In this document: positions 24,268-32,783 of the stretch, piece after piece
How the letters are laid out: every line of letters starts with the position of its first letter
How positions within the stretch are numbered: position 1 is the first letter of the stretch
Origin: Bacteroides sp.
GTDB lineage: Bacteria; Bacteroidota; Bacteroidia; Bacteroidales; Muribaculaceae
Assembly (NCBI GenBank): GCA_014801225.1
Contig: JAAVEO010000042.1
Span: 1 to 41,610 of the forward strand
DNA length: 41,610 nucleotides
Direction of reading: 5' to 3'
Translations under genes and position numbers: made by a program
Notes under the pieces: model-generated
The model's database searches: none
What the model was told of the DNA's origin: nothing
What the model saw: only the letters and a program-made list of their open reading frames with translations

Positions 24268-27264
24268 TTATTTCACTGCTATCTTTTGTCCTTTCACGAT
24301 ATAGATGCCAGCGGGTAGTGCGCGGATCTCATCGGCGGTAGCCCCCGTCTTAACAAGATAACCGGCTACATTATACACATCAGCAGCTGCATCCTCTCCA
24401 AGCACGGCCTCAACACCCGTATCTTCTACGGTAGAGAAACTTACAGTACCTGATTTACCGTAAAGCGTGGGGAGCTGCACCCAGTTCCAATAATTCTTAG
24501 TGCCTTTCTCCCCATCGATGTCCCAGTCTGCCTTCACGGAAAGATTGTCAGGTTTGGAGATAAAGAACTGGATTCCCTCGAATGCATTCACATAATAGGG
24601 AGAATAGAACTCTCCTGTCGCGGGATCCTTGAGCAGACCGTCGGTAACGGTAATACCATTGCCGAAATTAAAGATCCAGGAAGACATATTGAAATTCTTC
24701 CAACCCTCTGTGCGCTTGTAGATATTGGCAAGTCCGGCAGCGGTAGAGAGATTGATCTTGGCGGCCATCCCTTCAGCCAAAGCCTCTTCCGGAAGCTCGG
24801 GAGGAGTCTGCGCTTTGACTGTGAGATTCTTCAGCTTGGATGTATTGTAGAATTGTCCGTTGGCGATTTTGGTCACTCCGGCAGGAAGTGTGAGATCGGT
24901 CAGCTCATCACAGAAAGTGAAGGCGTCAGCCTTGATTTCCGTAACAGTATAACCTCCGATAGAAGCAGGCACGTTCAATGTACCGGAATAATCCGTAGAG
25001 CGAGGTGCCACTACCATAGCCTTTCCGGCTGCCTTATCCACCACCTGATACGAGATTCCGTTATCCACTGTCACCGGTCCGTATGCTTTTACAGGCATAG
25101 GATTGCTGAGCCAGTTGCCGGATTTATCGCGGATTACCCAGAAATAGTCACCCGGTTCCATAGGAATGTCACGCGGGGCGAAAGTAAGGTTGGTAGTCTT
25201 GAGTGCTTCGAAAGTAAACGGTTCGGAGGGACTTACAGAGGTCACTTCCGAGAAATCGGATGCATTGAGAAGCGCAATTTCGAAATCTACGGTAGAATCA
25301 TCGATATTTGAATTATCCACCTCCATTGCTATACCGAGTGCTCCGCCTGTAGTGGGGAAGCTCGGAGTGATATTCTCGAAGAATATTCCGCCATCCTTGA
25401 TAGCAGGGAAATCACCCATCGGATAATTCACAATGATAGGATTATTGATGGTATAGCCGTTATTATCGATCACGGATACCGAGTAATGGCCGGCTTTGAT
25501 ATCGGTAAGACTAAGGAAGAAGTCCACATCCATGGAGCCACCGGCCGGAATTGCTACGGAACGTGTCTCCTCATCGCCATCGGCCGACATATCATCCTCA
25601 TACCAAAGTGAGAGAGTCAGCTGACCGAAGAAGTCGGCTTCTCCTACGTTGCTTACCGTCACTCGATAAGCCTTGGGCGCGTTGCAATAAAGATTCTCCA
25701 CACATTGCGGATCGCCGGCAAGAAGCTTTGCGCTTCCCTCATTTTCAGCTCCCTCGTTTGAATAGGTGTATTTGCCATTGGCCACGGTAAGCGTCACATA
25801 ACGTTGAAATCCGTAAGGCACCTGTACATCCTGCCATTCATTATTTTCGGTATAAATGGCGGGAGATACATGGTATGTTCCGGAGGAAAGACTCGGGGTG
25901 GAAGCAACAATTTCGGTTGTACCGTAATAGGAGGAGAAGCTGTTGCTCCCGGATGCCTTGGAATAAACCACCTTGGAAGGATCGTCAACATTGGTGAATT
26001 TCAGACCCAAAGTCACTCTGATGGTATAAGCCATAGGGTTGTAGATAAGGTCGGTGCTGCCGCTGCCGGAAATCCGGTAAGTATTATCCTTGGCGTAGGT
26101 GAAGCTGCCTGTGGAAAGCATCGTCACCTGTCTGGCGCTGTCATCGCTGCCCTTATCCTTCACAAGACCGGTGATTATACATTGGTCGGCATTGTAGCCG
26201 CCGGCATACGAACCGGTACCGCCGCTGTCAGGATTGAGCGAGTTGAGCATGAAGTAGCCGTCCTGATAGCCACCCCAGCCCCAGTTGAAATGGAAGAAAT
26301 TGTTGCCGAGATAACCGTCGCACACGAAGGCATGACCTCCCATCGCGGAGCGACCGGAATAATACACCGGACGATTGGCCTCAAGTTCGGCATATACCAT
26401 GTCGTTCCATTCCTTGAGAGTATGGTAGTCACGCCATTCCATCTTGACCGACTTGTCATATCCGAAGTAAGTATACAAGGCCACAGGCACATCGTTGCTG
26501 TAAGCACCGCTCTCGTAAGACGAATACATCATGCTCACCGAGGCTCCGCACTGACGCATCAGCTCGGCAACCGCGGTAGCCTCTGTCGCGCTGTATTGTC
26601 CGGGTTTGTAATCGTCAAGCATATTCGCCCAGTCAAGGGTAGTGCCGCTGAACACATACCCGGCATTCGAGCCTGTAGGATTTACGGGCCATTGATAGTG
26701 ACGCATCACTTGGGCCATAGCTGTGGCTACACAGCCTGTCACACTGCGACGTCCCGTTCGTGAATCAAGCGGACATAGATTGTTATATGGCTCTGTCTGA
26801 TTCCACAAGGAGGTGAGAAGCGGTTTTATCTCCTTTCGTTCCTGAGTCGGGGCCTTCTTCATCGGGCGCTTGGCCAACTGGGGATCCTCCTTGAGGAAAG
26901 CGGTGATCTCTTGTGTGTATTGTGAGAGCCACCATTTCATATTTTCCGGTAATTTTTCGAGATCGAATTCACCGTTCTCTGAAAAACCGATTACCTGAGG
27001 CAGGCGATCATCAGCCGTCACGATAGTGAAACCTCCCTCAGCACCGTTGAATACGTAAAAACAGTTTCCCTGCTCCCCCTTTGCCGTATACGCGAGTGTA
27101 AGGCGGGTGTCAGCAGCCGGTGCCTTCTTATAAAATGAGGTGTTGGTACCGTGAAAGGCACGCGCTTCCTGCATTGCGGCCTCCGGGCTCACCGGAGCCG
27201 CCAATATCGGCAATGCTCCGAATAAGAGAAGTCCTGAAAGACCGAATCTATTAAAGTTTCCCAT
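24268..27264 (-). CDS. Secreted C10-family cysteine protease (streptopain-like) with LRR and C-terminal sorting-like tail
   Basis: 998 residues: signal peptide about 1-22; Spi-type propeptide about 23-140 (NCFYVFNGAEGGFTIVTADD, VIGFSENGEFD); C10 catalytic domain about 145-370. The nucleophile is Cys178 in SVTGCVATAMAQ and the general base His311 in MGGHAFVCDGY, with the FNWGWGG motif just after. Then come beta-sandwich repeats (about 375-740), a BspA-like LRR unit (about 760-850, FTFCDELTDLTLPAGVTKI), and a tail (ALPAGIYIVKGQKIAVK) like type IX secretion tails. Made as a zymogen and exported; C10 enzymes of Bacteroides cleave host proteins. It lies 29 bp after the HMA/Cys-rich gene, so the two are probably cotranscribed. 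Confidence 0.92.
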   Translation of the reverse strand: MGNFNRFGLSGLLLFGALPILAAPVSPEAAMQEARAFHGTNTSFYKKAPAADTRLTLAYTAKGEQGNCFYVFNGAEGGFTIVTADDRLPQVIGFSENGEFDLEKLPENMKWWLSQYTQEITAFLKEDPQLAKRPMKKAPTQERKEIKPLLTSLWNQTEPYNNLCPLDSRTGRRSVTGCVATAMAQVMRHYQWPVNPTGSNAGYVFSGTTLDWANMLDDYKPGQYSATEATAVAELMRQCGASVSMMYSSYESGAYSNDVPVALYTYFGYDKSVKMEWRDYHTLKEWNDMVYAELEANRPVYYSGRSAMGGHAFVCDGYLGNNFFHFNWGWGGYQDGYFMLNSLNPDSGGTGSYAGGYNADQCIITGLVKDKGSDDSARQVTMLSTGSFTYAKDNTYRISGSGSTDLIYNPMAYTIRVTLGLKFTNVDDPSKVVYSKASGSNSFSSYYGTTEIVASTPSLSSGTYHVSPAIYTENNEWQDVQVPYGFQRYVTLTVANGKYTYSNEGAENEGSAKLLAGDPQCVENLYCNAPKAYRVTVSNVGEADFFGQLTLSLWYEDDMSADGDEETRSVAIPAGGSMDVDFFLSLTDIKAGHYSVSVIDNNGYTINNPIIVNYPMGDFPAIKDGGIFFENITPSFPTTGGALGIAMEVDNSNIDDSTVDFEIALLNASDFSEVTSVSPSEPFTFEALKTTNLTFAPRDIPMEPGDYFWVIRDKSGNWLSNPMPVKAYGPVTVDNGISYQVVDKAAGKAMVVAPRSTDYSGTLNVPASIGGYTVTEIKADAFTFCDELTDLTLPAGVTKIANGQFYNTSKLKNLTVKAQTPPELPEEALAEGMAAKINLSTAAGLANIYKRTEGWKNFNMSSWIFNFGNGITVTDGLLKDPATGEFYSPYYVNAFEGIQFFISKPDNLSVKADWDIDGEKGTKNYWNWVQLPTLYGKSGTVSFSTVEDTGVEAVLGEDAAADVYNVAGYLVKTGATADEIRALPAGIYIVKGQKIAVK

Positions 27265-27293
27265 ATTGTGTCAATGATATGGAGTGGTATATA

Positions 27294-27770
27294 TTATTTC
27301 TTTTTGTCTTTCTTGCAGCAGGAGCCTTCAGCCTTCTTTTGGCATTTCCCTTCAGCTTTATGGCATTCTTTCTCTTCAGCCTTCTTGCAACAGGAGCCTT
27401 CAGCCTTCTTTTGGCATTCTTTCCCTTCTGCTTTCTTGCAGCAGGAGCCTTCGGCTTTTTTACATTCTTTGCCCGCGGGCTCACATTCCTCATCGAGTAC
27501 CTGCGCCTGATATTTTATCTTGTCGAACGCCTTGAGAAGATTCTCCTCGCTGGTCTTATCGGCATCGTAGGTCACTGTCACCACCTGATTCTCAATATCT
27601 GTAGTGATTTCCTGTACTCCCTTCTCGAAGCGGAGGTTTTTCTTTATTTTGTTTTCGCAGTTCTGACATACCATCTGGGGTTGAGTTGTCACGCGAAGCA
27701 CCTTGATATCCTTGGCAAAACCAAGACATGCCACAAGGAGCACGAGTGGAAGAAGAAGTGTTCTTTTCAT
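27294..27770 (-). CDS. Exported HMA-domain protein with Cys-rich, metallothionein-like tail
   Basis: 158 residues. Export signal about 1-19: either signal peptidase I after GFA, or a lipobox LVAC with Cys15. HMA-type metal domain about 22-93 with the CxxC site Cys35/Cys38 (MVCQNCENKIKK), the copper-chaperone motif. The tail (94-158) is Lys/Glu with 11 cysteines, including three SCCKK units, in irregular repeats of KKAEG and KEC. HMA domains bind Cu(I) or other soft metals through the two cysteines; the tail could store several more ions outside the cytoplasm. It lies between a TonB receptor gene with His-rich loops (upstream) and a C10 protease gene (29 bp downstream). The internal DNA repeats (about 27300-27480) make tail length prone to change. 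Confidence 0.85.
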   Translation of the reverse strand: MKRTLLLPLVLLVACLGFAKDIKVLRVTTQPQMVCQNCENKIKKNLRFEKGVQEITTDIENQVVTVTYDADKTSEENLLKAFDKIKYQAQVLDEECEPAGKECKKAEGSCCKKAEGKECQKKAEGSCCKKAEEKECHKAEGKCQKKAEGSCCKKDKKK

Positions 27771-27887
27771 CCGGAGTGATGTTTAGATTTTTAGTGTTAT
27801 TTGAAATTTTTATTCTTTTTACAACGACAAATAATCTTTGGGAATATTATTTGCCTGAATTTTAAGTCTTTTGATGTAAAATGTAAA

Positions 27888-27922
27888 GCAGTGTGTCATG
27901 CCGGGGGAACATTTCACACTGC
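27888..27922 (-). terminator. Hairpin downstream of the second TonB receptor
   Basis: An 8-bp perfect stem (27888-27895 / 27915-27922), 37 bp after the receptor stop, followed on the minus strand by CTTTACATTTTAC. It may partly separate the receptor from the HMA gene 118 bp further on. Confidence 0.5.
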
Positions 27923-27958
27923 AATAATAGTAATTTTATCCGACTCATGCAAATGAAA

Positions 27959-30028
27959 TTACAATCTTCCGAAATTAAAGCGTATTCCTGCATAGGCCAT
28001 AGCCCCGTGGATCGGCCCCCATACCACTGTAGGCTCGAAGGCATTGCTCCAGGGATCGCCGCTCCATACCACGGGATTCTTTTGCTTGAAATTGGTGAGA
28101 TTCTCCCCTCCGATATAGATGGAGAAATGACGGAACCAGCGTGTCACCTGTAAATTCAGCTGAGGGAAAGCGCCGAACCGTTCCCCCCAACTCATGCTCC
28201 CGTCGGGGAGTGCGTATGGCGCGGGCATGCGTCCCCCGCCGTTAAGCTGGAATGTAGCGTCAAACTGCCATAATTCGAGAGGTGTGGAATAGGAGGCGGT
28301 CAGAAGTGCCTTGTAGCGGCTGGTGAGAGGTTTCTCCATCAGTTTCCCGCCGAATGTGCTTTTCACATCGTTGAGGCGGTAAGCTCCTGTGAGCGAAAGG
28401 CCGAATGGCGTTTCCCACGTGACATCCGCCTGCACCGTGTGGGAATACGATTTTCCGTCGAGCTGTGCGATGGTAAGCAGGCCGGGAGCGCTGTCATAGT
28501 CCACTATAGCTTGCGATTTGAAATCCGTATAGAAGTATTCGGCATTGAAGCGAAGGGTATGTGCCCCGAGATGCCACGCATAGTCCGCGCTCAATCCGTA
28601 ATTCCATGCTTCTTCCTGCTGAAGCCGGTCGCTGACCATTGTGCGCCCTGAAGCCAACAGATAGTTATATTCGGCCCAGGGATGCACCGTGCGGTAACCT
28701 TTCCCGGCCGAAGCCCTGAGGTTGAATCCCTCCAAGGGTGTCACTTTGACGTTGAGACGCGGAGTGACAAACCATTTCCAGCGTGTGCTGTAGTCCCCTC
28801 TGACTCCGGCCATCACCATAAGGCGCTCGCCGGCGATAAAGGTGTATTGTGCATAAGCTCCGCCTACCGCTTCACGGTCGATGATGCGTTCTGCCGAGGT
28901 TGCGTCATGGGTGCGGCGAAGATGCTGGCCCAAGAAGTCATAGTTGAAACTCAGCCCACCGGAGAATTTGTGAGCCTCCGTGAAATCTGTCTCATACATC
29001 AACTGCGCATAAGCACCTTTCTCGTTGACGGCATACCCCTTGTGGCCGAATGTTGCATCGAGTTGGTGCATGTTGACTGAGCCTGCGAATGCGATATTGC
29101 CGTTATGATCCGGATCAGTCACGTAGGCATGCTTCATGTATCCCTCATATCGGCGTGTGTATAGATCGATAAGATAAGGGTGCGCAGTTGTCTCCCCAGC
29201 GTGAGTATGTCCCGTTTGACCCGCTTTGCTCTTCTCGTTTATCATTGACAATCCTCCATGGAAGATATAGCGCCCCGTGCGCCATTGCCAGCGGTTGGAG
29301 AGGTTTACCTGGCGTATATCCGGCATATCCGCGAATCCATCGTCATTCATATCATGAGCTCCGAAGCGGTCCTCGAAATGAGCAAGCAATTCAGTGGTAA
29401 GGCCCTCCTTTATATGGAGATTGCCATCGGCATTGAGCTCAAGTTTCATATCGGAATCGAAGTAGGCGTTGGCCGTTACTCCCTGCTCGTCCTGAGGCTT
29501 GAGATATTCTATATTTATCTGCCCCGTGATCGACTCATACCCGTTCTTTACGGTGCTGCTCCCTTTCGATACGGCTATACTTTTCATCCAAGGCCCCGGC
29601 ACATATCGGAATCCATAGGGAGAGGCGGCTCCCCGGAATGCGGGAAGCGATTCTGTAAGCATCTGCACATATGTGCCGCTGAGTCCCAGGAGTTTTATCT
29701 GTCGGGCACCTGTTGCTGCGTCCGAGTAGCTGACATCTACCGAGGGGGAAGTGGTGAAACTCTCCCCTAAGTTGCAGCAGGCAGCCTTGAAAAGCTCACT
29801 CTGATTGATAAGATAGCTGTTTTCTACATTTGACATCTTCAAAGTGCCTGCTTTCTTCTTGGTCACTACGAATTCATCCAGATCGTTCCATTGGGTCGAG
29901 TCGTTTTCTTCAGTGACAGGCGCAAAAGCATCGCCGTCACCGTAAGAGTGGGATACGGACGCGAACAGCATGGCGGGATAAACAAGGAGGGGGAGGAAAT
30001 ATAGTGGTTTAGCGACAGTTGCCTTCAT
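27959..30028 (-). CDS. TonB-dependent receptor, probably for a metal or metal complex
   Basis: 689 residues from the ATG at 30028, where a signal peptide begins (KATVAKPLYFLPLLVYPAM). A GTG 23 codons upstream is in frame but would bury it. No carboxypeptidase-like N-domain; the plug is about 55-180 (ARQIKLLGLSGTYVQMLTESLPAF, VKNGYESITGQINIEYL) and the barrel runs to the end. Extracellular loops contain His-rich stretches (RFGAHDMNDDGF, GHTHAGETTAHPYL). These, with the HMA/Cys-rich protein gene downstream, point to copper or another transition metal. The plug lacks SusC features and no SusD-like gene is near. Expected TonB-driven uptake across the outer membrane. Confidence 0.88.
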   Translation of the reverse strand: MKATVAKPLYFLPLLVYPAMLFASVSHSYGDGDAFAPVTEENDSTQWNDLDEFVVTKKKAGTLKMSNVENSYLINQSELFKAACCNLGESFTTSPSVDVSYSDAATGARQIKLLGLSGTYVQMLTESLPAFRGAASPYGFRYVPGPWMKSIAVSKGSSTVKNGYESITGQINIEYLKPQDEQGVTANAYFDSDMKLELNADGNLHIKEGLTTELLAHFEDRFGAHDMNDDGFADMPDIRQVNLSNRWQWRTGRYIFHGGLSMINEKSKAGQTGHTHAGETTAHPYLIDLYTRRYEGYMKHAYVTDPDHNGNIAFAGSVNMHQLDATFGHKGYAVNEKGAYAQLMYETDFTEAHKFSGGLSFNYDFLGQHLRRTHDATSAERIIDREAVGGAYAQYTFIAGERLMVMAGVRGDYSTRWKWFVTPRLNVKVTPLEGFNLRASAGKGYRTVHPWAEYNYLLASGRTMVSDRLQQEEAWNYGLSADYAWHLGAHTLRFNAEYFYTDFKSQAIVDYDSAPGLLTIAQLDGKSYSHTVQADVTWETPFGLSLTGAYRLNDVKSTFGGKLMEKPLTSRYKALLTASYSTPLELWQFDATFQLNGGGRMPAPYALPDGSMSWGERFGAFPQLNLQVTRWFRHFSIYIGGENLTNFKQKNPVVWSGDPWSNAFEPTVVWGPIHGAMAYAGIRFNFGRL

Positions 30029-30166
30029 TTTAGATAGCTTGGCTGTGAAAATAGAAGTATTGGTAATCCCTTGGGATGTTGAGATGGCGTCCCACACATG
30101 GGATGTGGGTCTAAGAAATAACGCTTGAAAACATCGTAATATTGCTTGCTTTGCGTAGGTTGATAT

Positions 30167-30225
30167 TGAAGTCGTCTAAACTTTTTAACGATTATTTTAT
30201 TTTCGTAAAAGTTTAGACGACTTCA
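30167..30225. repeat. 59-bp element with perfect 19-bp inverted repeats
   Basis: Arms 30167-30185 and 30207-30225 are perfect complements, and the 21-bp centre is AT-rich. It lies between divergent genes (TonB receptor leftward, glycosyltransferase rightward), about 140 bp from the receptor start. It could be an operator, a transcript hairpin, or a tiny MITE-like remnant. Neither arm is a known promoter element. Confidence 0.75.
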
Positions 30226-30273
30226 TTAAAAATAATTACTGCTGACGAACCATATCATAGTGTTTATACGTTA

Positions 30274-30281
30274 TAATTTTG
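30274..30281 (+). promoter_or_regulatory. -7 element upstream of the GT4 gene
   Basis: TAATTTTG at 30274-30281. Transcription would start near 30288, which favours the ATG at 30317 over earlier in-frame starts. No TTTG at the ideal distance. Confidence 0.45.
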
Positions 30282-30316
30282 GTATAAGAATGTTAATGGC
30301 AAACTTTGTAGCATCT

Positions 30317-31567
30317 ATGAGCAAATCCACATTACCGACTTCCGAAGAGTATTACGGCCTATTCAACGACAGCTTTCCCCCTATTCTCGACGGGGTGACG
30401 CTGACTGTGGATAATTATGCTCGTTGGCTTGCGGCAAAAGGTAAAGTGCCGGCGGTAGTGACTCCATGGAATCCTGTGAAGGCGGATGTCGGCTACAAAG
30501 TGATGCGATTTTTTTCTCTCCCTATTCCCTCCCGCCACCCTTACAGATATGGGTATCCCAAACTTGATCCGTTTATCTGGCGGAAAGTGCGCAGCACTCC
30601 GTTTCGCCTCATGCATGCCCATTGCCCGTTCTCTTCCGGCAGATTGGCCGTGTATGTGAAGAAGTATCAGGATATACCTTTGATAGCCACTTTTCATTCG
30701 AAATATCGATCAGATCTGGAACACAGCTTCCGGAGCACTCCCTGGTGCGTCCCTATTATAATGAAGCGTATCCTGAATTTCTTCAATGCCTGCGATGAAG
30801 TATGGATTCCTCAGGCTCAGGTGGAGGAGACTGTCAGGGAATATGGTTATAAAGGACCGTTGACCGTTGTGGAAAACGGCAACGATTATGCCGATATGGT
30901 GGAGGGCTCTTTAGCCGCTTATAAAGCGGAGGCGAGAAAGCACCTTGGTCTTTCCGACAATACGATTAATCTGCTCTTTGTAGGGCAACATATCTGGGAG
31001 AAGGGGTTGCGTATCATAGTGGATGCCCTCGCCTCGGTATCGCCGGATGTTGACTTCCGGATGAATTTCGTAGGCACCGGTTATGCGCTCCCCGAACTGA
31101 CCGCTATGATTCGAGAGCGAGGACTCTCCGATCGGGTCAAGATCAATGGAGTCGTGTCGGAGCGCAAGGCTCTTTCAGATTTCTATGCCGCTTCGGATCT
31201 TTTCCTTTTTCCATCGTATTATGACAATGCTCCGCTCGTGGTGAGGGAAGCGGCCGCCTTCGGCACCCCCGCCGTGCTTATCGACGGTTCCACTGCTTCT
31301 GAAGTGGTGAGGGATGGCCGCAACGGTTTCCTTGTAGGTAATTCCCCGGAAGAGTATGCCTCTCTAATCCGTGCCTTGGCCGCTGACCGGGAGAGGATAT
31401 TATCGGTAGGGGAGGGGGCTCGCGTATCTCTCGTAAGAAGCTGGCGGGATGTGGTGGATGAAGTGGCGGATCGTTACGCTGTCATTCTCAAGATACATAG
31501 CGGAAGAGGCTATGCCTCATCCGTGATGTCCCCTGTCATATCCCCGGCGTGGTCGGTAGATAAATGA
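30317..31567 (+). CDS. GT4-family glycosyltransferase
   Basis: 416 residues from the ATG at 30317; earlier in-frame starts at 30260, 30290 and 30296 would lie before or at the predicted transcript start. The N-terminal Rossmann domain opens with GLFNDSFPPILDGVTLTV, typical of the diacylglycerol/mannosyl-type GT4 enzymes. The C-terminal domain has LLFVGQHIWEKG for the nucleotide-sugar fold and VREAAAFGTPAVL followed by TASEVVRDGRNGFLV, the acceptor-side glutamate signature. A retaining enzyme using a nucleotide sugar, acting at the cytoplasmic face. The following flippase-like gene (75 bp on) suggests the product is a glycolipid that is then translocated; that link is inference. Confidence 0.88.
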   Translation: MSKSTLPTSEEYYGLFNDSFPPILDGVTLTVDNYARWLAAKGKVPAVVTPWNPVKADVGYKVMRFFSLPIPSRHPYRYGYPKLDPFIWRKVRSTPFRLMHAHCPFSSGRLAVYVKKYQDIPLIATFHSKYRSDLEHSFRSTPWCVPIIMKRILNFFNACDEVWIPQAQVEETVREYGYKGPLTVVENGNDYADMVEGSLAAYKAEARKHLGLSDNTINLLFVGQHIWEKGLRIIVDALASVSPDVDFRMNFVGTGYALPELTAMIRERGLSDRVKINGVVSERKALSDFYAASDLFLFPSYYDNAPLVVREAAAFGTPAVLIDGSTASEVVRDGRNGFLVGNSPEEYASLIRALAADRERILSVGEGARVSLVRSWRDVVDEVADRYAVILKIHSGRGYASSVMSPVISPAWSVDK

Positions 31568-31642
31568 TATCAGCATCATGCGACAATTCAGCATCATGCG
31601 ATAATAGAGAATAAAGGCTTACCCATAAATCCCGTTTCGCGT

Positions 31643-32767
31643 ATGGATTCACAATCGCAGACAGCTCTCTCTGATTCCAAGAATGTATTTTCCATCTGGA
31701 AAGTATTGTTACCGGTGGCTATAGGTCTTACGGTCGTGGTGCTTATGTTCGTGCATGACGCCCGTAAGGAGAATCTGGCACAAGTATGGCAGTCGATCCA
31801 TTTCACCCCCTACACCTGGGCCTGTATTGCGCTTGCTTTCCTCTTTATGTTCGGTCGTGATTTCGGATTGAGTTGGCGTTTTCGGGCTCTGACCGACAGG
31901 GAGTTGCGTTGGAGTCAGGCTTTCAAGGTGGATTTCCTTTGTGAATTCACATCATGCGTCACTCCTTCCGCCGTAGGCGGCTCCTCGCTCGGGATGGTAT
32001 TCCTCAATAGTCAGGGGATAGAATTCGGTCGCGCCACAACTCTCATGATGACCACACTCTTCCTTGATGAACTCTTCTTCGTGCTTTCTTGCCCTATAGT
32101 GGTGTTCTTCACTCCGGCTCATGAGATTTTCGCCTCCGGAGGGTCCGGTTTCTCTCATGGCATAAAGCTTACGTTCTGGGTAGTATATGTATTCCTTTTT
32201 GCATGGACTCTCATCCTCTTCCTCGGCATAATAGCCCGGCCTCAATGGGTGCGCTCTGTGCTCATAAAGGTCTGTAAGATAAAATTCCTGCGCAGATTTG
32301 CGGCAGGAGCCGAACAGCTTGGCGATAACATGGTGGCCACCTCTAAGGAATTGCGCAAGAAGCCTTTCCGATTCTGGCTTGAGGTGTTCGGCGGCACAGC
32401 CCTCTCTTGGACATCTCGCTATCTCGTGGTCAACGCCCTCTTCCTCGGATTTCTCCCTCAGGATAATCAATGGCAATGGGTAATTCTGGCACGCCAATTC
32501 GTAATCTGGGTGGTGCTCATGGTGTCGCCTACTCCCGGAGGGTCCGGTCTGTCGGAATGGCTCTTCTCCGAATACTATGGCGACATTGTCTCCACTGCCG
32601 GAATGGCACTTGTTCTCGCTGTCTTTTGGCGCGTGATATCCTATTATGTCTATCTTGTCATAGGATGCTGTATAGTGCCGGGTTGGCTGCGCTCCACGAT
32701 GGCCCGCTTCAAGGGGCACCGTTCATCCTCCGCTCCTTCCGATTCCTCCTCTTCTTCCCAAAATTGA
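31643..32767 (+). CDS. Flippase-like membrane protein, lysylphosphatidylglycerol-synthase TM family (second copy)
   Basis: 374 residues, about eight membrane helices between 19 and 350. Family motifs parallel those of the copy at 12262-13377: a GRDFGLSWRFRAL loop after helix 2, EFTSCVTPSAVGGSSLG in the middle, and SPTPGGSGLSEWLF near the end. The C-terminus is a Ser-rich tail. No synthase domain. Set between a GT4 glycosyltransferase and kdsB, it is likely to act on a glycolipid or lipid-linked sugar at the inner membrane. kdsB begins 16 bp after its stop, so the two are cotranscribed. Confidence 0.87.
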   Translation: MDSQSQTALSDSKNVFSIWKVLLPVAIGLTVVVLMFVHDARKENLAQVWQSIHFTPYTWACIALAFLFMFGRDFGLSWRFRALTDRELRWSQAFKVDFLCEFTSCVTPSAVGGSSLGMVFLNSQGIEFGRATTLMMTTLFLDELFFVLSCPIVVFFTPAHEIFASGGSGFSHGIKLTFWVVYVFLFAWTLILFLGIIARPQWVRSVLIKVCKIKFLRRFAAGAEQLGDNMVATSKELRKKPFRFWLEVFGGTALSWTSRYLVVNALFLGFLPQDNQWQWVILARQFVIWVVLMVSPTPGGSGLSEWLFSEYYGDIVSTAGMALVLAVFWRVISYYVYLVIGCCIVPGWLRSTMARFKGHRSSSAPSDSSSSSQN

Positions 32768-32783
32768 TTTATAACCCTCAGAT

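Noticed and set aside
25804..26763. 319-codon frame antisense to the C10 protease
   Set aside because: Shadow of the protease gene, whose catalytic Cys and His motifs are intact; no promoter or family signature.
27279..27779. Plus-strand frames of leucine/phenylalanine-rich protein over the HMA gene
   Set aside because: Translation of the Lys/Cys repeats on the wrong strand gives hydrophobic low-complexity sequence; the HMA motif and signal peptide are on the minus strand.
30029..30097. GTG start for the second TonB receptor
   Set aside because: It would place 23 polar residues before the signal peptide; the ATG at 30028 is the natural start.
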